From positions 1 through 64,000 of the forward strand of contig NZ_UPHQ01000033.1 of assembly GCF_900566055.1 (NCBI RefSeq): DNA of 64,000 nt, in the 5' to 3' direction. Position numbers and translations under genes: made by a program. The stretch comes from Mycobacterium innocens (GTDB taxonomy: Bacteria; Actinomycetota; Actinomycetes; Mycobacteriales; Mycobacteriaceae). The notes below the pieces were generated by a model. It was not told the origin of the DNA. It worked only from the letters and a program-made list of their open reading frames with translations, and did not search any database. Shown in pieces: positions 9,701 through 17,733 of this stretch (its first letter is position 1; the number at the start of each line of letters is the position of its first letter).

Positions 9701-10065
9701 TCGAAGTGGCCCAAATGCGTTGCCAGTGAGCGGCACCACGGTTCGTCGAGGACGGTGTCGATCACCTCCAGCAGCGGCCACGTCATGGCCTCCGGCGACC
9801 ACGGGTCGGTGTTGGCGGTCCCGGCGATCTCGGCGATCAGCGATTGCGGGCTGCGGAATGCGACGCCGGCGCACACTCCGTCGCCGCGGGCGCCGCGGCT
9901 GCCCAACACCTGGGACAGGTGCTGGCTCAACCAGCGTTCCATGCCGCGGGCCGCGACCAGCACCAGCTCCGATGCGAACGGGTCGGGCAGCGGGTCGGCC
10001 AGCAGGGCACCGAGTCCGTCGGCAAGGAGGTCGGTGCGCTCGGCACGGTGGAGATGAAGTGCCAT
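6781..10065 (-). CDS. recC: Exodeoxyribonuclease V gamma subunit RecC
   Basis: A 1094-residue protein starting MALHLHRAERTDLLADGLG. RecC is the scaffold and recognition subunit of RecBCD, with a helicase-like but inactive fold. Typical phrases are LVAARGMERWLSQHLSQVLG, DVVVMCPDIETYAPLI, VCLVGLDDGIFPR and DRQLLLDAIGSATETLVITYTG. It is the first gene of the leftward operon, with its promoter presumably in the 115-base gap shared with the divergent cyanase gene. It overlaps recB by one base. Confidence 0.96.
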   Translation of the reverse strand: MALHLHRAERTDLLADGLGALLADPLPDPFASELVLVAARGMERWLSQHLSQVLGSRGARGDGVCAGVAFRSPQSLIAEIAGTANTDPWSPEAMTWPLLEVIDTVLDEPWCRSLATHLGHFDTDAVEAELRRGRRYSVARRLAGLFASYARQRPALLAGWLDGHLDDVDADLAWQPELWRALVAAVPADPPHIRHERTVARLTAGPADLPARLSLFGHTRLAGTDVQLLGALATHHDLHLWLPHPSDDLWRALAGVHGAVPRRQDTSGHAARHPLLQTLGRDLRELQRALPAAPATDEFLGGATKPDTLLGWLQTDIAANATRPDGRRLALGDRSVQVHACHGPARQVDVLREVLLGLLEDDPTLEPRDVVVMCPDIETYAPLIVAGFGLGEVAGTGHPAHRLRVRLADRALTQTNPLLGVTAELLGIAGARATASQVLNLAQAAPVRARFGFSDDDLDVITDWVRQSNIRWGFDRHHRRPYGLERFLHNTWRFGIDRILTGVAMSDDSRAWLDTALPLDDVGSNRVDLAGRLAEYVARLHQVVERLSGAMPLTDWLDALTDGVGLLTRCDEDWQQAQLQREFADLRAQAGARASTLLRLPDVSALLDTSLAGRPTRANFRTGTLTVCTMVPMRSVPHRVVCLVGLDDGIFPRHSAPDGDDMLARAPMTGERDVRSEDRQLLLDAIGSATETLVITYTGADEHTGQPRPPAVPLAELLDALDRTTVAPVRPQILTRHPLQPFDRKNVTPGALVPATPFTFDPAALAAAEAATGTRRAPAAFIGDRLPEPPAGDVTLADLLDFFKNPVKGFFRALDVTLPWDVDTVEDEMPVEIDALQAWTVGDRILHDILRGMHPDAAANAEWRRGTLPPGRIGVRKTKEILDCACQLARAALPHMAADGDAYDIDIDLGTGRRLSGTVTPVYGEHLVSVTYSKLAPKHVLTSWIGLVALAAQVPGRDWAALCIGRGTSRNRTARREFAPPPDPVAVLRDLVSLYDAGRREPLPLPLKTSYAWAQARRDGDEPAAAARERWASNRFRDGDDREPAHLRVWGDKPAFGVLLGAPRPGEEMAGEGTRLGALAARLWLPLLNAERTG

Positions 10066-10180
10066 CGCGGGCCACCATAGCGGCCGGCGGCATGCAGCTG
10101 GGCGACTCCCGACGAATCAAGCTGTCCGGCCGCTGGCACCAGGGACACTGTGACCGGCGGCGGCCGTGCATGCTGGGCTG

Positions 10181-10636
10181 ATGAACAGAAACCAGATCAC
10201 CGAAAAGATCGTGCTGGCCCGCCTGGCGAAGGGGCTCACCTGGCAGCAGCTGGCCGACGCCATCGGCAGGCCGGTGGTGTGGACGACCGCGGCGCTCCTC
10301 GGACAGCACCCCATTCCGGTCGAACTCGGCAACGTCCTGGTGGAGATGCTGGGTCTCGACAGGTCGGTGGTGCCGGTGCTGGCCGCCCCGCCGATGCGCG
10401 GCGGCCTGCCCACCGCGGTGCCCACCGACCCCACCATCTACCGCTTCTACGAAGCGCTGCAGGTCTACGGCGGCGCCATCAAGGAGCTGATCCACGAGAA
10501 GTTCGGCGACGGCATCATGAGTGCCATCAACTTCAGCATCGACGTGCAGCGGCAGACACATTCATCGGGAGACCGGGTGGTGGTGACCCTCGACGGGAAA
10601 TTCCTTCCCTACCAATGGGTTTCGGCGCAGAGCTGA
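10181..10636 (+). CDS. cynS: Cyanate hydratase (cyanase)
   Basis: A 151-residue protein closely matching the cyanase family, which decomposes cyanate with bicarbonate to ammonia and carbon dioxide as a decamer. An N-terminal helical DNA-binding-like domain (LTWQQLADAIGRPVVWTTAALLGQ) is followed by the catalytic half TDPTIYRFYEALQVYG and HEKFGDGIMSAINF. The catalytic triad maps to Arg88, Glu91 and Ser114. I chose the ATG at 10181; an in-frame GTG lies at 10166. It is divergent from recC. I know of no cynS at this place in M. tuberculosis, so it is an accessory gene here. All catalytic residues are intact. Confidence 0.95.
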   Translation: MNRNQITEKIVLARLAKGLTWQQLADAIGRPVVWTTAALLGQHPIPVELGNVLVEMLGLDRSVVPVLAAPPMRGGLPTAVPTDPTIYRFYEALQVYGGAIKELIHEKFGDGIMSAINFSIDVQRQTHSSGDRVVVTLDGKFLPYQWVSAQS

Positions 10637-10649
10637 TGCCGCTGGCGGA

Positions 10650-11129
10650 TCAGCTGGTGAGCACCTGTGGCGAGAGTTCTTTGAGCATCGCGTTGGCCCA
10701 GCGCATCTGGCGCAGTGTCTGCGGATGGCAGCGGGACGTCAGGTCCAGCAGTTCGAGATCCTCCGCCGCCTGCGCGGCCTGGCCCAGCAGCTCCCAGTCC
10801 AGGGATGCGCCCGCGGCCATCCGGTGTATTCGCCGCAGATCGGCCAGCAGCAACAGGGCAGGTTGCGGGCGGTGCCGCAGCATGCCGCTCATCCGAGTCT
10901 GCGCAAAGCCGGTCAACGCGCCGGTATGCGGGTCGGCGGACAGCCGCAGCCTGTAGTGGCGGCCATGTTTGGCCAGCTCTTCGAGGTGATGCTGCGACCA
11001 GCCGGCCTGGTCGTGCGCCAGGTGATAGATGTCCTGGTCGCTGCGGTGGCGTGCAGCCATCACGTTGAGTCGGTGGGCGAGTTTGCGCTCGGAGCGATGC
11101 AATTCGCGAATGGCGAGTTTGAGCTTCAC
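10650..11129 (-). CDS. Small helical protein of unknown function, coupled to the molybdopterin oxidoreductase remnant
   Basis: A 159-residue protein starting at a GTG (VKLKLAIRELHRSERKLAH) preceded by GGAGGT. Its start overlaps the stop of the upstream oxidoreductase remnant (GTGA), so the two were once translated together. It is rich in His, Arg and Leu and predicted largely helical (SDQDIYHLAHDQAGWSQ; LLLLADLRRIHRMAAG; DLELLDLTSRCHPQTLRQM). There is no signal peptide, membrane segment or cysteine cluster. I do not recognise the family. The coupling suggests an accessory or maturation role for the oxidoreductase, but that is inference. The frame itself is intact although its partner is not. 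Confidence 0.75.
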   Translation of the reverse strand: MKLKLAIRELHRSERKLAHRLNVMAARHRSDQDIYHLAHDQAGWSQHHLEELAKHGRHYRLRLSADPHTGALTGFAQTRMSGMLRHRPQPALLLLADLRRIHRMAAGASLDWELLGQAAQAAEDLELLDLTSRCHPQTLRQMRWANAMLKELSPQVLTS

Positions 11130-13357
11130 GACGCACCTCCACTGACCAGGGCTTCGGCCGCGCGGGCTGCCGCTCCGCCCACCGTATCGGGCACCGCGCC
11201 GTCGCGGATGCCGCTGATCCGGGCGGCGCAGCGGAGGCTGCCGCGCGGGGTGCTCACCTCGACGGTATCGCCTTCCGCGATGCCGAGACGGCCCGCGTCG
11301 CGCTGCGAGATTTCCACCCACACCTCGGGCGCGGCGTCTTGAAGTTGCGGTGCCCGAGCCGTTTTGGTGCGGGTGTGGAAATGGTAAAGGGTGCGGCCGG
11401 TGATCAACGCGAACGGGAACTCGGCGGTGGTCGGCTGGTGCGGCGGAATATATTCGGCCGCTTTGATAATGGCTTTGCCGTAGGCGTTCATCGCGCGGTA
11501 TTCGGTGGGCTCCAGCGCCGGTGATCAGATCCTTGCCGTAAGCCTCGCAGTAGTCGGGATGCGCCGAGAATCCGGCGTCGATGTACAGCCGCTAGGTACC
11601 GTCGGGATGCTCAGCGTTACAGGGTCATTGGATGCCGCTGTCGCCGCGTAGCTTGTCGTAGCTCAGACCGGTGTAGTCGCAGGGCCGCCCGGCGCTGCAC
11701 TTCTTCCACGCCTCGAACGCCGATTCCGCATCGGTCCACCACACCAGCGGTTGGCCGTCCCTATCGCGAAAATCCATGCGCCGCGCATAATCGAGAAAGA
11801 TGTCCAGGTCGCTGCGCGCGAAACCTGGCGGCTCGACGGCCGTTTCGGATAGGTGCACGGTGCGGTCGGCGTTGGTGAATGTTCCCGTTTTCTCACCCCA
11901 CGCGGCGGCCGGCAACACTACGTCGGCCAACTCGGCCGTCTCCGTCATGAAGATGTCTTCGACGACGAGGAACAGTCGCTTCTGGGTCAAGATGTCCCGG
12001 ATCCGCGACAGTTCGGGCAGCGATACCGCCGGATTGGTGGCGGTAACTCACAGCATCCGAAGCGTACCTTCTTCGGCATAGCGGAACATCTGTATCGCGT
12101 GCGTGGGCGGCGCATAGTGCGGGATCTGTCGTGGCTCAAGGTTCCACACCCGGGCCAAGTCGGCAATGTGGTCGTCGTTGGGCCAGTTGCGGAAGCCGGG
12201 CAGATCCCCGTCGGCGCCGCACTCGCGAGTGTTTTCTGCCGTCGGTTGCCCGTTCATCTGCAAGATGCCGCAGCCCGGTTTACCGAGCATGCCGAGCACC
12301 AGGTGAATGTTGTTGACCTGGACGGCTGCCGCGGTGGCTTGATGGGACTGGTAGAAGCCCTGCAGCACGGTGGACAGCAATCGCTCGGCGGTGCCGAGAA
12401 GCCTTGCCGCGCAGCGGATGTCGTCGGCGTCGACGCCGCAGATCGCGGCAGCGCGCGGTGGGGGGAACTCCGCCACCCGGTTGCGCAGCTCGTCGAAACC
12501 GACGGTGTGCGCGTCGATGTAGTCGCGGTCGACCAGTCATGCGCGATGATCTCGTGCAGCAACCCGTTCATCAGCGCCACATTCGTGCCCGGCAGCGGCG
12601 CCAGGTGAACCGTGGCCTGCCGGGCCACCGGGGTGAGACGGGGATCGACGCACACGTTGGCGGGGGGCGTGTCGCCGGCCAGCCGGTCGAGCATCCGCGC
12701 CCACAGCACGGTCTGCGTCTCGGCCAGATTGTGCCCGAACAGCGCGATCACGTCGGCATGGTCGACATCGGTATACGACCCGGGCTGCCCGTCGCAGCCG
12801 AATATCTCCTTCAGCGCCTCGGCAGCCGTCGCCGTGCAGAGCCGGGTGTTGCCGTCGACGTGGTTGGTGCCGATAGCGCCGTGCGCGACGATGGCCTGGA
12901 TGTAGTACTCCTCGAGGAACAGCTGCCCGGAGGTATAAAACCCGATCGCGCTGGGCCCCTGCTTGTCCAGCAGCTCCCGGCTGTGCTGCACGATCGCGTC
13001 CATGGCCGTGTCCCAGTCACACGGCCGCAACTGGCCGTCGCGGCGGATCAGCGGTGTGGTGAGGCGGTCCGGCGACGCATTGGCCTGCCAGCCGAACAGG
13101 TCTTTGGGGTCGAGGCGCCCGTGATTCACCCGGTCGACGGCGCGCCCGCGGACGCCGACGATGCGCCCATCTTTGACGGCGATGTCCAGACCGTCACCGT
13201 TTAAGGGCAGCACCGCAGCCGACTGCACCCACTGATCCACCGATTCCGGGTTCAGGCCGTCAGCGAGGTATTGGTCGATGCGCTGCGGCCAGTCTTGGCC
13301 TGCTCCGTAGGGCGTCCTGGTTCCCCAGGGCTGGGCGATCCGGTCCGGCGTAACCAT
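11126..13357 (-). pseudogene. Molybdopterin oxidoreductase (nitrate reductase/formate dehydrogenase-like), inactivated
   Basis: The remains of a gene for about 740 residues of a DMSO-reductase-superfamily catalytic subunit. It begins MVTPDRIAQPWGTRTPYG and carries DGRIVGVRGRAVDRVNHGR, GPSAIGFYTSGQLFLEEYY, HVDGNTRLCTATA, PGCGILQMNGQPTAEN, and the C-terminal cofactor-binding run PFALITGRTLYHFHTRTKT...VEISQRDAGRLGI. It is broken at least five times. There is a frameshift near 12535 (after LLHEIIAHDWS). In-frame stops lie at about 12046 (TGA where Trp is expected before VTATNPAVSLPEL), 11625 (TGA after GDSGIQ) and about 11594 (TAG). A second frameshift is near 11520. The usual N-terminal cysteines of an iron-sulfur motif are not visible. 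Confidence 0.85.
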
Positions 13358-13399
13358 GGGCGGATTACCCGGCGGAAAGAATTCGAAACGCGGCGGTTG

Positions 13400-13440
13400 T
13401 TACGGCCTTTACGGCCTTTTACCGGCTTTTACCGGCTTTC
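13400..13440. repeat. Short degenerate tandem repeat, about 10-base period
   Basis: Four imperfect copies of a unit like TACGGCCTTT / ACCGGCTTTT run between the start of the oxidoreductase remnant and the stop of echA3. The copies drift from ACGGCC to ACCGGC. The tract is non-coding in the annotated frames. Confidence 0.6.
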
Positions 13441-13447
13441 GCCGCCG

Positions 13448-14143
13448 CTACACCCCGAATTCCGCTTCTATTCCGTCAATCGCGGCGCGCATCGCTTTCA
13501 GGGCGTCGGCTCGGGCGCGTAATTTGGTCGCGGCGTGGGCTTGCTGATTGAGACCGGCGAATTCACGTGCGGCTTCCTCGGCGCGGCTGAGCACCACTTC
13601 GGGCAACGCGATCTCGTCGATAAAGCCGGCCGCCAGCGCGGTTTCACCGAAGAATGTCTTGGCCAGCCCGGCGGCTTGCTGGTAGGCCGACGGAGTCAGC
13701 CGCAGTTTCATGATTTCCAGGGCGGCGTAGGGAATGGTCATGCCGATCGCGACTTCGTTGGCCTGAATGTTGTAGGCATGCGCGGCCACGCGGTGGTCGC
13801 CGGAGGACAACAGGAACGCGCCCATCGCGATCGCATGACCGGTGCAGGCCATCACCACCGGCTTGGGATAGGACAACAGCCGGTAGGCCAACTCGAAGCC
13901 GCCGCGCAGCATGTCGATCGCGGGCTGCACCTCGCCGGAGGTCAGGACCTTGAGGTCGAAACCGCCGCTGAACACCCGGTGGTTGCCGGCGATGACCAGC
14001 GCACCGACGTTGTCCCGGTCGGCTTGGTCAATCGCCTCGTTGAGGGCCTGCTGCATGGCGGGGCCGATCACGTTGACCTTGCCGTCGTCCATCCGGATCA
14101 CCGCGATGGTTTCGTCGTGGGTATAGGTGACCGGGCCGCTCAT
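13448..14143 (-). CDS. echA3: Enoyl-CoA hydratase/isomerase family protein EchA3
   Basis: A 231-residue crotonase-fold protein starting MSGPVTYTHDETIAVIRMDDGKVNVIGP. The oxyanion-hole strands are visible as VIAGNHRVFSGGFDLKVL and ACTGHAIAMGAFLLSSGDHRV. The family acts on acyl-CoA thioesters, for example hydrating enoyl-CoA in beta-oxidation. The canonical paired catalytic glutamates are not obvious, so the exact reaction is uncertain. Length and place match M. tuberculosis Rv0632c, although there it lies directly next to recC; here about 3.4 kb of extra DNA intervenes. Confidence 0.92.
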   Translation of the reverse strand: MSGPVTYTHDETIAVIRMDDGKVNVIGPAMQQALNEAIDQADRDNVGALVIAGNHRVFSGGFDLKVLTSGEVQPAIDMLRGGFELAYRLLSYPKPVVMACTGHAIAMGAFLLSSGDHRVAAHAYNIQANEVAIGMTIPYAALEIMKLRLTPSAYQQAAGLAKTFFGETALAAGFIDEIALPEVVLSRAEEAAREFAGLNQQAHAATKLRARADALKAMRAAIDGIEAEFGV

Positions 14144-14222
14144 GGGATTACTCCTTCGGTAGGGACGTCGATTGAATCAGATCACCATCGCCGCGCACCG
14201 CTTGCCCGGTCGCAGCGCGCTC

Positions 14223-15056
14223 TCAGACCCGCTGACTACGATGCTTGCCCAGCTCGCCTTCCGCGTCACCCCAGCGCAGGCTGACGTCGGTGGGCTCGTC
14301 GAGTTGGCGGGTTCGCCACCTGTCCTGGGTCTCCTGGACGGCGCGGTTGATCCGGTCGATCTCGCTGCGGAAAACGTCGGGCCGCGTTTCCTTGCTTGCG
14401 TAGTGAAAATACGTCAGCACGCTGCGTAACAGCTCCAGCTTCTGTTTTTCCCGCTTCGCCAGGTCGTGGGTCGTCATCAGCTCGATCCGCTGAACCGGCG
14501 GCAGGGCATCCCAGTCCAGCACCACTCTTGTCTCCAGCGGACGCCGCCCCCGGCGCCAGAACCGCCAGCCGGGCCGCTGCTCGGGGCGGTCGTAGTAGGT
14601 CACCGTCCCCTCGAACCGGGATTCGACGCCATGGCCGATCTCGGCGCGGTCGAGTGCCGAATCCCACACCATCCGCCATTCCTGACCGGGCGCCAGCGTC
14701 GGCAGTTCGCGGGGCAACTGTAATTCGACGACGTCGGCGTAACCGTCCGAGGCGTTCTCGTATTCGGCCACGGTCGGCGGATTGGGAAACGAGAACCGGA
14801 TGTCATAGGCCGCGGTGCGACCGAAGTTTCGGACCACGAGTTCGATCACATGCCAGTCCGCAACGTGGGGCTCCATCAGCATCGACACATACGGTCGCGT
14901 CTGCTCGAACGTCAGTTCGCGGTTGCGGCGAATCTGATAGTTCATCACGATCAGTGCGATAACGCCGAGCGCCAGCGCCGCCCACGCGGCCGCCGCGAAC
15001 CAGGTGCCGGACTCGACATCGGTGACCCCATGCCAGCTGTTCTGGACCCACCCCAT
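14223..15056 (-). CDS. Single-pass membrane protein of unknown function (Rv0633c-like)
   Basis: A 277-residue protein starting MGWVQNSWHGVTDVESGTWF. The start at 15056 is chosen because GGAGGG lies a few bases upstream; an in-frame start 10 codons further up has no such site. One clear membrane helix (WFAAAAWAALALGVIALIVM) lies near residues 19-38, followed by a soluble beta-rich domain (PYVSMLMEPHVADWHVIELVVRNFG) and a charged helical tail. No catalytic motif was recognised. It occupies the place of M. tuberculosis Rv0633c, an uncharacterised exported or membrane protein. Confidence 0.85.
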   Translation of the reverse strand: MGWVQNSWHGVTDVESGTWFAAAAWAALALGVIALIVMNYQIRRNRELTFEQTRPYVSMLMEPHVADWHVIELVVRNFGRTAAYDIRFSFPNPPTVAEYENASDGYADVVELQLPRELPTLAPGQEWRMVWDSALDRAEIGHGVESRFEGTVTYYDRPEQRPGWRFWRRGRRPLETRVVLDWDALPPVQRIELMTTHDLAKREKQKLELLRSVLTYFHYASKETRPDVFRSEIDRINRAVQETQDRWRTRQLDEPTDVSLRWGDAEGELGKHRSQRV

Positions 15057-15186
15057 GGAATCCACCCTCCGCTTATACCACCACACCGATCCGCCGGCGA
15101 AATTGAGTAGCGCACGATCCTAGATGTGACCCCCGCATCGCGGCGGCGGGCAGGTGGCGGGGATCAACCCGGATCCGGCCCGGTGC

Positions 15187-15903
15187 TCAGCCGCCCATCA
15201 GCATGCGCCACTGACCCAGATCGGCGGCGCGATAGACGTAGTTCGACCGCTTGACCTCCGAGAGTGGCGCACTGCGTTCGGCCGAATACCAGTGCCCGGG
15301 AAATACCGTCGGATCACCGGGTAGCGCGGCGAGCTGTTGCAGGCTGCGATAGATCTCGTCGGAATCCCCGCCGGGGAAATCGGTGCGCCCGCAGCCCTCC
15401 AGGAACAGCGTGTCACCGGCGACCAGCCGGCCGTCGAGTAGGAAACATTGACTGCCCGGCGTGTGGCCCGGAGTGTGCAGCAACTCGATCTCGATGTCGC
15501 CGACTGCGACCTTGTCGCGGTGCTCATGGGTGGTCAAGTCACTCATCGGAATCCCGGTCACCCGGGAAACCCACAATGCCTCATGGGTGTTCACGTGCAC
15601 CGGTACGGTGGCCCGCTCCAGCAACTCGGCCAATCCCTTGAGCTCGAAGCCCATCATCGAGCCGCCGACATGGTCCGGGTGATGATGCGTCACCAACACT
15701 CCCGACAGGTGCATGTCGTCAGCTTCCAGCGTGTCGACGAGATCGCCGGCGGCGTAGGCGGGGTCGACCACCACGCAGTCGCCGGTCTGACGGTCGCCGA
15801 TCAGGTACGCGAAGTTGCGCATTTGCGCGGCGATCATGTCGCCGACCGCAAAGTCGCGACCGGAGAGCAATTGCCGGAAATACAGCCGGTCCGAATCTGA
15901 CAC
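15187..15903 (-). CDS. Metallo-beta-lactamase-fold hydrolase, glyoxalase II-like
   Basis: A 238-residue protein with the metal-binding signature THHHPDHVGG near residues 72-81, a further metal His in LLHTPGHTPGSQCFLLDG, the bridging Asp in LVAGDTLFLEGCGRTDFPGG and a C-terminal His in VFPGHWYSAE. The family hydrolyses thioesters such as S-lactoyl-glutathione. Mycobacteria use mycothiol, so the natural thiol is probably different. It matches M. tuberculosis Rv0634c in place and length. Confidence 0.9.
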   Translation of the reverse strand: MSDSDRLYFRQLLSGRDFAVGDMIAAQMRNFAYLIGDRQTGDCVVVDPAYAAGDLVDTLEADDMHLSGVLVTHHHPDHVGGSMMGFELKGLAELLERATVPVHVNTHEALWVSRVTGIPMSDLTTHEHRDKVAVGDIEIELLHTPGHTPGSQCFLLDGRLVAGDTLFLEGCGRTDFPGGDSDEIYRSLQQLAALPGDPTVFPGHWYSAERSAPLSEVKRSNYVYRAADLGQWRMLMGG

Positions 15904-16027
15904 GTCACCAGACTATGACTGATCCGAGGTCGGTCCAATCCTGGCGGCCTTGACACCACGATGGCCCGGATGCGAAATGCGGGCCTTCTGTGATTCCCCA
16001 GGCGAAGCCGGTGGGTATTGTTGGCGC

Positions 16028-16237
16028 ATGCGGAAGAAGGTCGAGATCGAGCTCGACGACGATCTGGTCCAGGAAGCGATCCGTCGGTACGGTCTGGCTG
16101 ATGCGCGCGAAGCGGTCCATCTCGCGTTGCGGACTCTTCTAGCCGAGGGCGGTAGCGGCGAGCCCGACGAGGAGGAATACGACGAGTTCAGCGATCTCAG
16201 TGTGCTCGATCCGCATCGGGGCAACCGCAGCGGCTGA
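16028..16237 (+). CDS. VapB-like ribbon-helix-helix antitoxin, apparently orphan (Rv0634A-like)
   Basis: A 69-residue protein starting MRKKVEIELDDDLVQEAIRRYG, a ribbon-helix-helix DNA-binding fold followed by LADAREAVHLALRTLLAEG, then an acidic tail (GEPDEEEYDEFSDLSVLD). This is the layout of VapB antitoxins of the DUF2191 type. No VapC gene follows; the next genes are tRNAs. The ATG at 16028 is preferred to an upstream in-frame start because the family normally begins at this methionine. It may be a residual antitoxin or a stand-alone regulator. Confidence 0.75.
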   Translation: MRKKVEIELDDDLVQEAIRRYGLADAREAVHLALRTLLAEGGSGEPDEEEYDEFSDLSVLDPHRGNRSG

Positions 16238-16381
16238 TCCACATCGTCGTCGTGGCCCCGGTCGTCCAGCGTGTCTGGGCTGCCCGTTGACGCATCGGGT
16301 CGCTTACGTGGTTTGGTGACGCCGCGCGCAAGGCTGTACCCTCTTTTTGCCCGGGGCACGACTGGCCGTTTCGGGTGAGCG

Positions 16382-16454
16382 GCCCCCTTAGCTCAGTCGG
16401 TAGAGCGTTTCCATGGTAAGGAAAAGGTCAACGGTTCGATTCCGTTAGGGGGCT
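16382..16454 (+). tRNA. thrT: tRNA-Thr (GGT)
   Basis: A 73-base cloverleaf. The acceptor stem GCCCCCT pairs with AGGGGGC, with discriminator T. The anticodon stem TTTCC/GGAAA encloses loop ATGGTAA, giving anticodon GGT. The T-arm contains GGTTCGATTCC. CCA is not encoded. Confidence 0.97.
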
Positions 16455-16506
16455 CGGCGGACGCCGAGCAGGCGGGCAGCCCTGAACCAAGGCGGGGCGG
16501 TCCAGA

Positions 16507-16580
<74 letters not shown>

Positions 16581-16627
16581 CAACACAACATCGAGACGTT
16601 TGACACCAGATTCGAGAGAGAACCGTC

Positions 16628-16795
16628 ATGGCTTCCAGTACCGACGTGCGGCCGAAGATCACTTTGGCATGCGAGGTGTGCAAGCACCGCAACTACATCA
16701 CCAAAAAGAATCGCCGCAATGACCCGGACCGCCTGGAGCTGAAGAAGTTCTGTCCGAACTGCGGCAAGCACCAAGCGCACCGCGAGACGCGGTGA
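16628..16795 (+). CDS. rpmG: 50S ribosomal protein L33 (zinc-ribbon form)
   Basis: A 55-residue protein starting [20 protein letters not shown] and ending [17 protein letters not shown]. Two CxxC pairs (CEVC and CPNC) mark the zinc-binding version of L33. It is a large-subunit protein near the E site. It lies after the Thr and Met tRNAs and 41 bases before hadA, as in M. tuberculosis (rpmG2). Linking a ribosomal protein gene to the mycolate dehydratase genes places hadABC under growth-linked expression. Confidence 0.97.
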
Positions 16796-16836
16796 CCGCA
16801 TACGGTACGCAAACTGATTCGGTAGATTCGATAGCC

Positions 16837-17316
16837 GTGCCACTGACAACCAGCATTGTCGGGATGCATTACCGCCACCCCGACCATTACGAGGTAGAGC
16901 GCGAGAAAATCCGCGAGCACGCGCAGGCCGTGCAAAACGACGACGCCTTCTTTTTCGACGAGAAAGCCTCCGCAGAACTCGGCTACGGCGGACTATTGGC
17001 CCCGTTGACGTTCATCTGTGTGTTCGGCTACAAGGCGCAATCGGCGTTTTTCAAGCACGCGAACATCGCTGTCCAGGACGCGCAGGTTGTCCAGGTCGAC
17101 CAGGTGCTGAAGTTCTCCAAGCCGATCGTTGCCGGTGACAAGCTCTACTGCGACGTCTACGTGGATTCGATGCGTGAGGCGCACGGCACCCAGATCATCG
17201 TGACCAAGAACATCATCACCAACGAAGACGGTGACATCGTTCAGGAGACCTACACGACCCTGGCGGGTCGTGCCGGCGAGGATGGGGAAGTGGGATTTTC
17301 AGATGGCGTTGCGTGA
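16837..17316 (+). CDS. hadA: (3R)-hydroxyacyl-ACP dehydratase subunit HadA
   Basis: A 159-residue hot-dog-fold subunit starting at GTG (VPLTTSIVGMHYRHPDHYEV). It closely follows M. tuberculosis HadA in ELGYGGLLAPLTFICVFGYK and QVVQVDQVLKFSKPIVAGDKL. HadA pairs with catalytic HadB to form the FAS-II dehydratase that elongates meromycolic acids. HadA itself lacks the catalytic Asp/His pair and holds the acyl chain. The GTG at 16837 gives the normal family length; a GTG at 16792 overlapping the rpmG stop would add 15 residues. It overlaps hadB by 14 bases. HadAB is the target of thiacetazone and isoxyl in M. tuberculosis. Confidence 0.96.
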   Translation: MPLTTSIVGMHYRHPDHYEVEREKIREHAQAVQNDDAFFFDEKASAELGYGGLLAPLTFICVFGYKAQSAFFKHANIAVQDAQVVQVDQVLKFSKPIVAGDKLYCDVYVDSMREAHGTQIIVTKNIITNEDGDIVQETYTTLAGRAGEDGEVGFSDGVA

Positions 17317-17731
17317 GTTCAGTTCGGTCAAGGTTGGAGACCAGCTTCCGGAGCGGACCTATCCGCTGACCCGCCAGGATCTGGTGAACTACGCCGGCGT
17401 GTCGGGTGACTTGAACCCGATTCACTGGGACGACGACATCGCCAAGGTCGTCGGGCTGGATACCGCGATTGCCCACGGCATGCTGACGATGGGCATCGGC
17501 GGTGGCTACGTCACGTCGTGGGTCGGAGATCCGGGTGCGATCACCGAGTACAACGTGCGGTTCACCGCGGCGGTACCGGTGCCCAACGACGGCAAGGGCG
17601 CCGAGCTCGTGTTCAGCGGCCGGGTGAAGTCGGTGGATCCTGACAGCAAGTCGGTCACCATCGCGCTCACTGCGACCACCGGCGGCAAGAAAATCTTCGG
17701 GCGGGCGATCGCGTCTGCGAAATTGGCGTAG
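17303..17731 (+). CDS. hadB: (3R)-hydroxyacyl-ACP dehydratase catalytic subunit HadB
   Basis: A 142-residue MaoC-like protein starting MALREFSSVKVGDQLPE. The hydratase-2 motif YAGVSGDLNPIHWDD supplies the catalytic Asp and His. GLDTAIAHGMLTMGIGGGY follows. It forms HadAB and HadBC heterodimers that dehydrate 3-hydroxyacyl-AcpM in mycolic acid synthesis. The ATG at 17303 lies inside the end of hadA (14-base overlap), indicating translational coupling. Its length equals the M. tuberculosis protein. Confidence 0.97.
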   Translation: MALREFSSVKVGDQLPERTYPLTRQDLVNYAGVSGDLNPIHWDDDIAKVVGLDTAIAHGMLTMGIGGGYVTSWVGDPGAITEYNVRFTAAVPVPNDGKGAELVFSGRVKSVDPDSKSVTIALTATTGGKKIFGRAIASAKLA

Positions 17732-17733
17732 CC

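Noticed and set aside
9326-10561. A 411-codon minus-strand frame antisense to cyanase and running into recC in another frame
   Set aside because: It conflicts with two well-supported genes and contains no motif.
16792-16836. An upstream GTG start for hadA overlapping the rpmG stop
   Set aside because: It adds 15 residues ([15 protein letters not shown]) absent from HadA proteins. GTG 16837 gives the family length.
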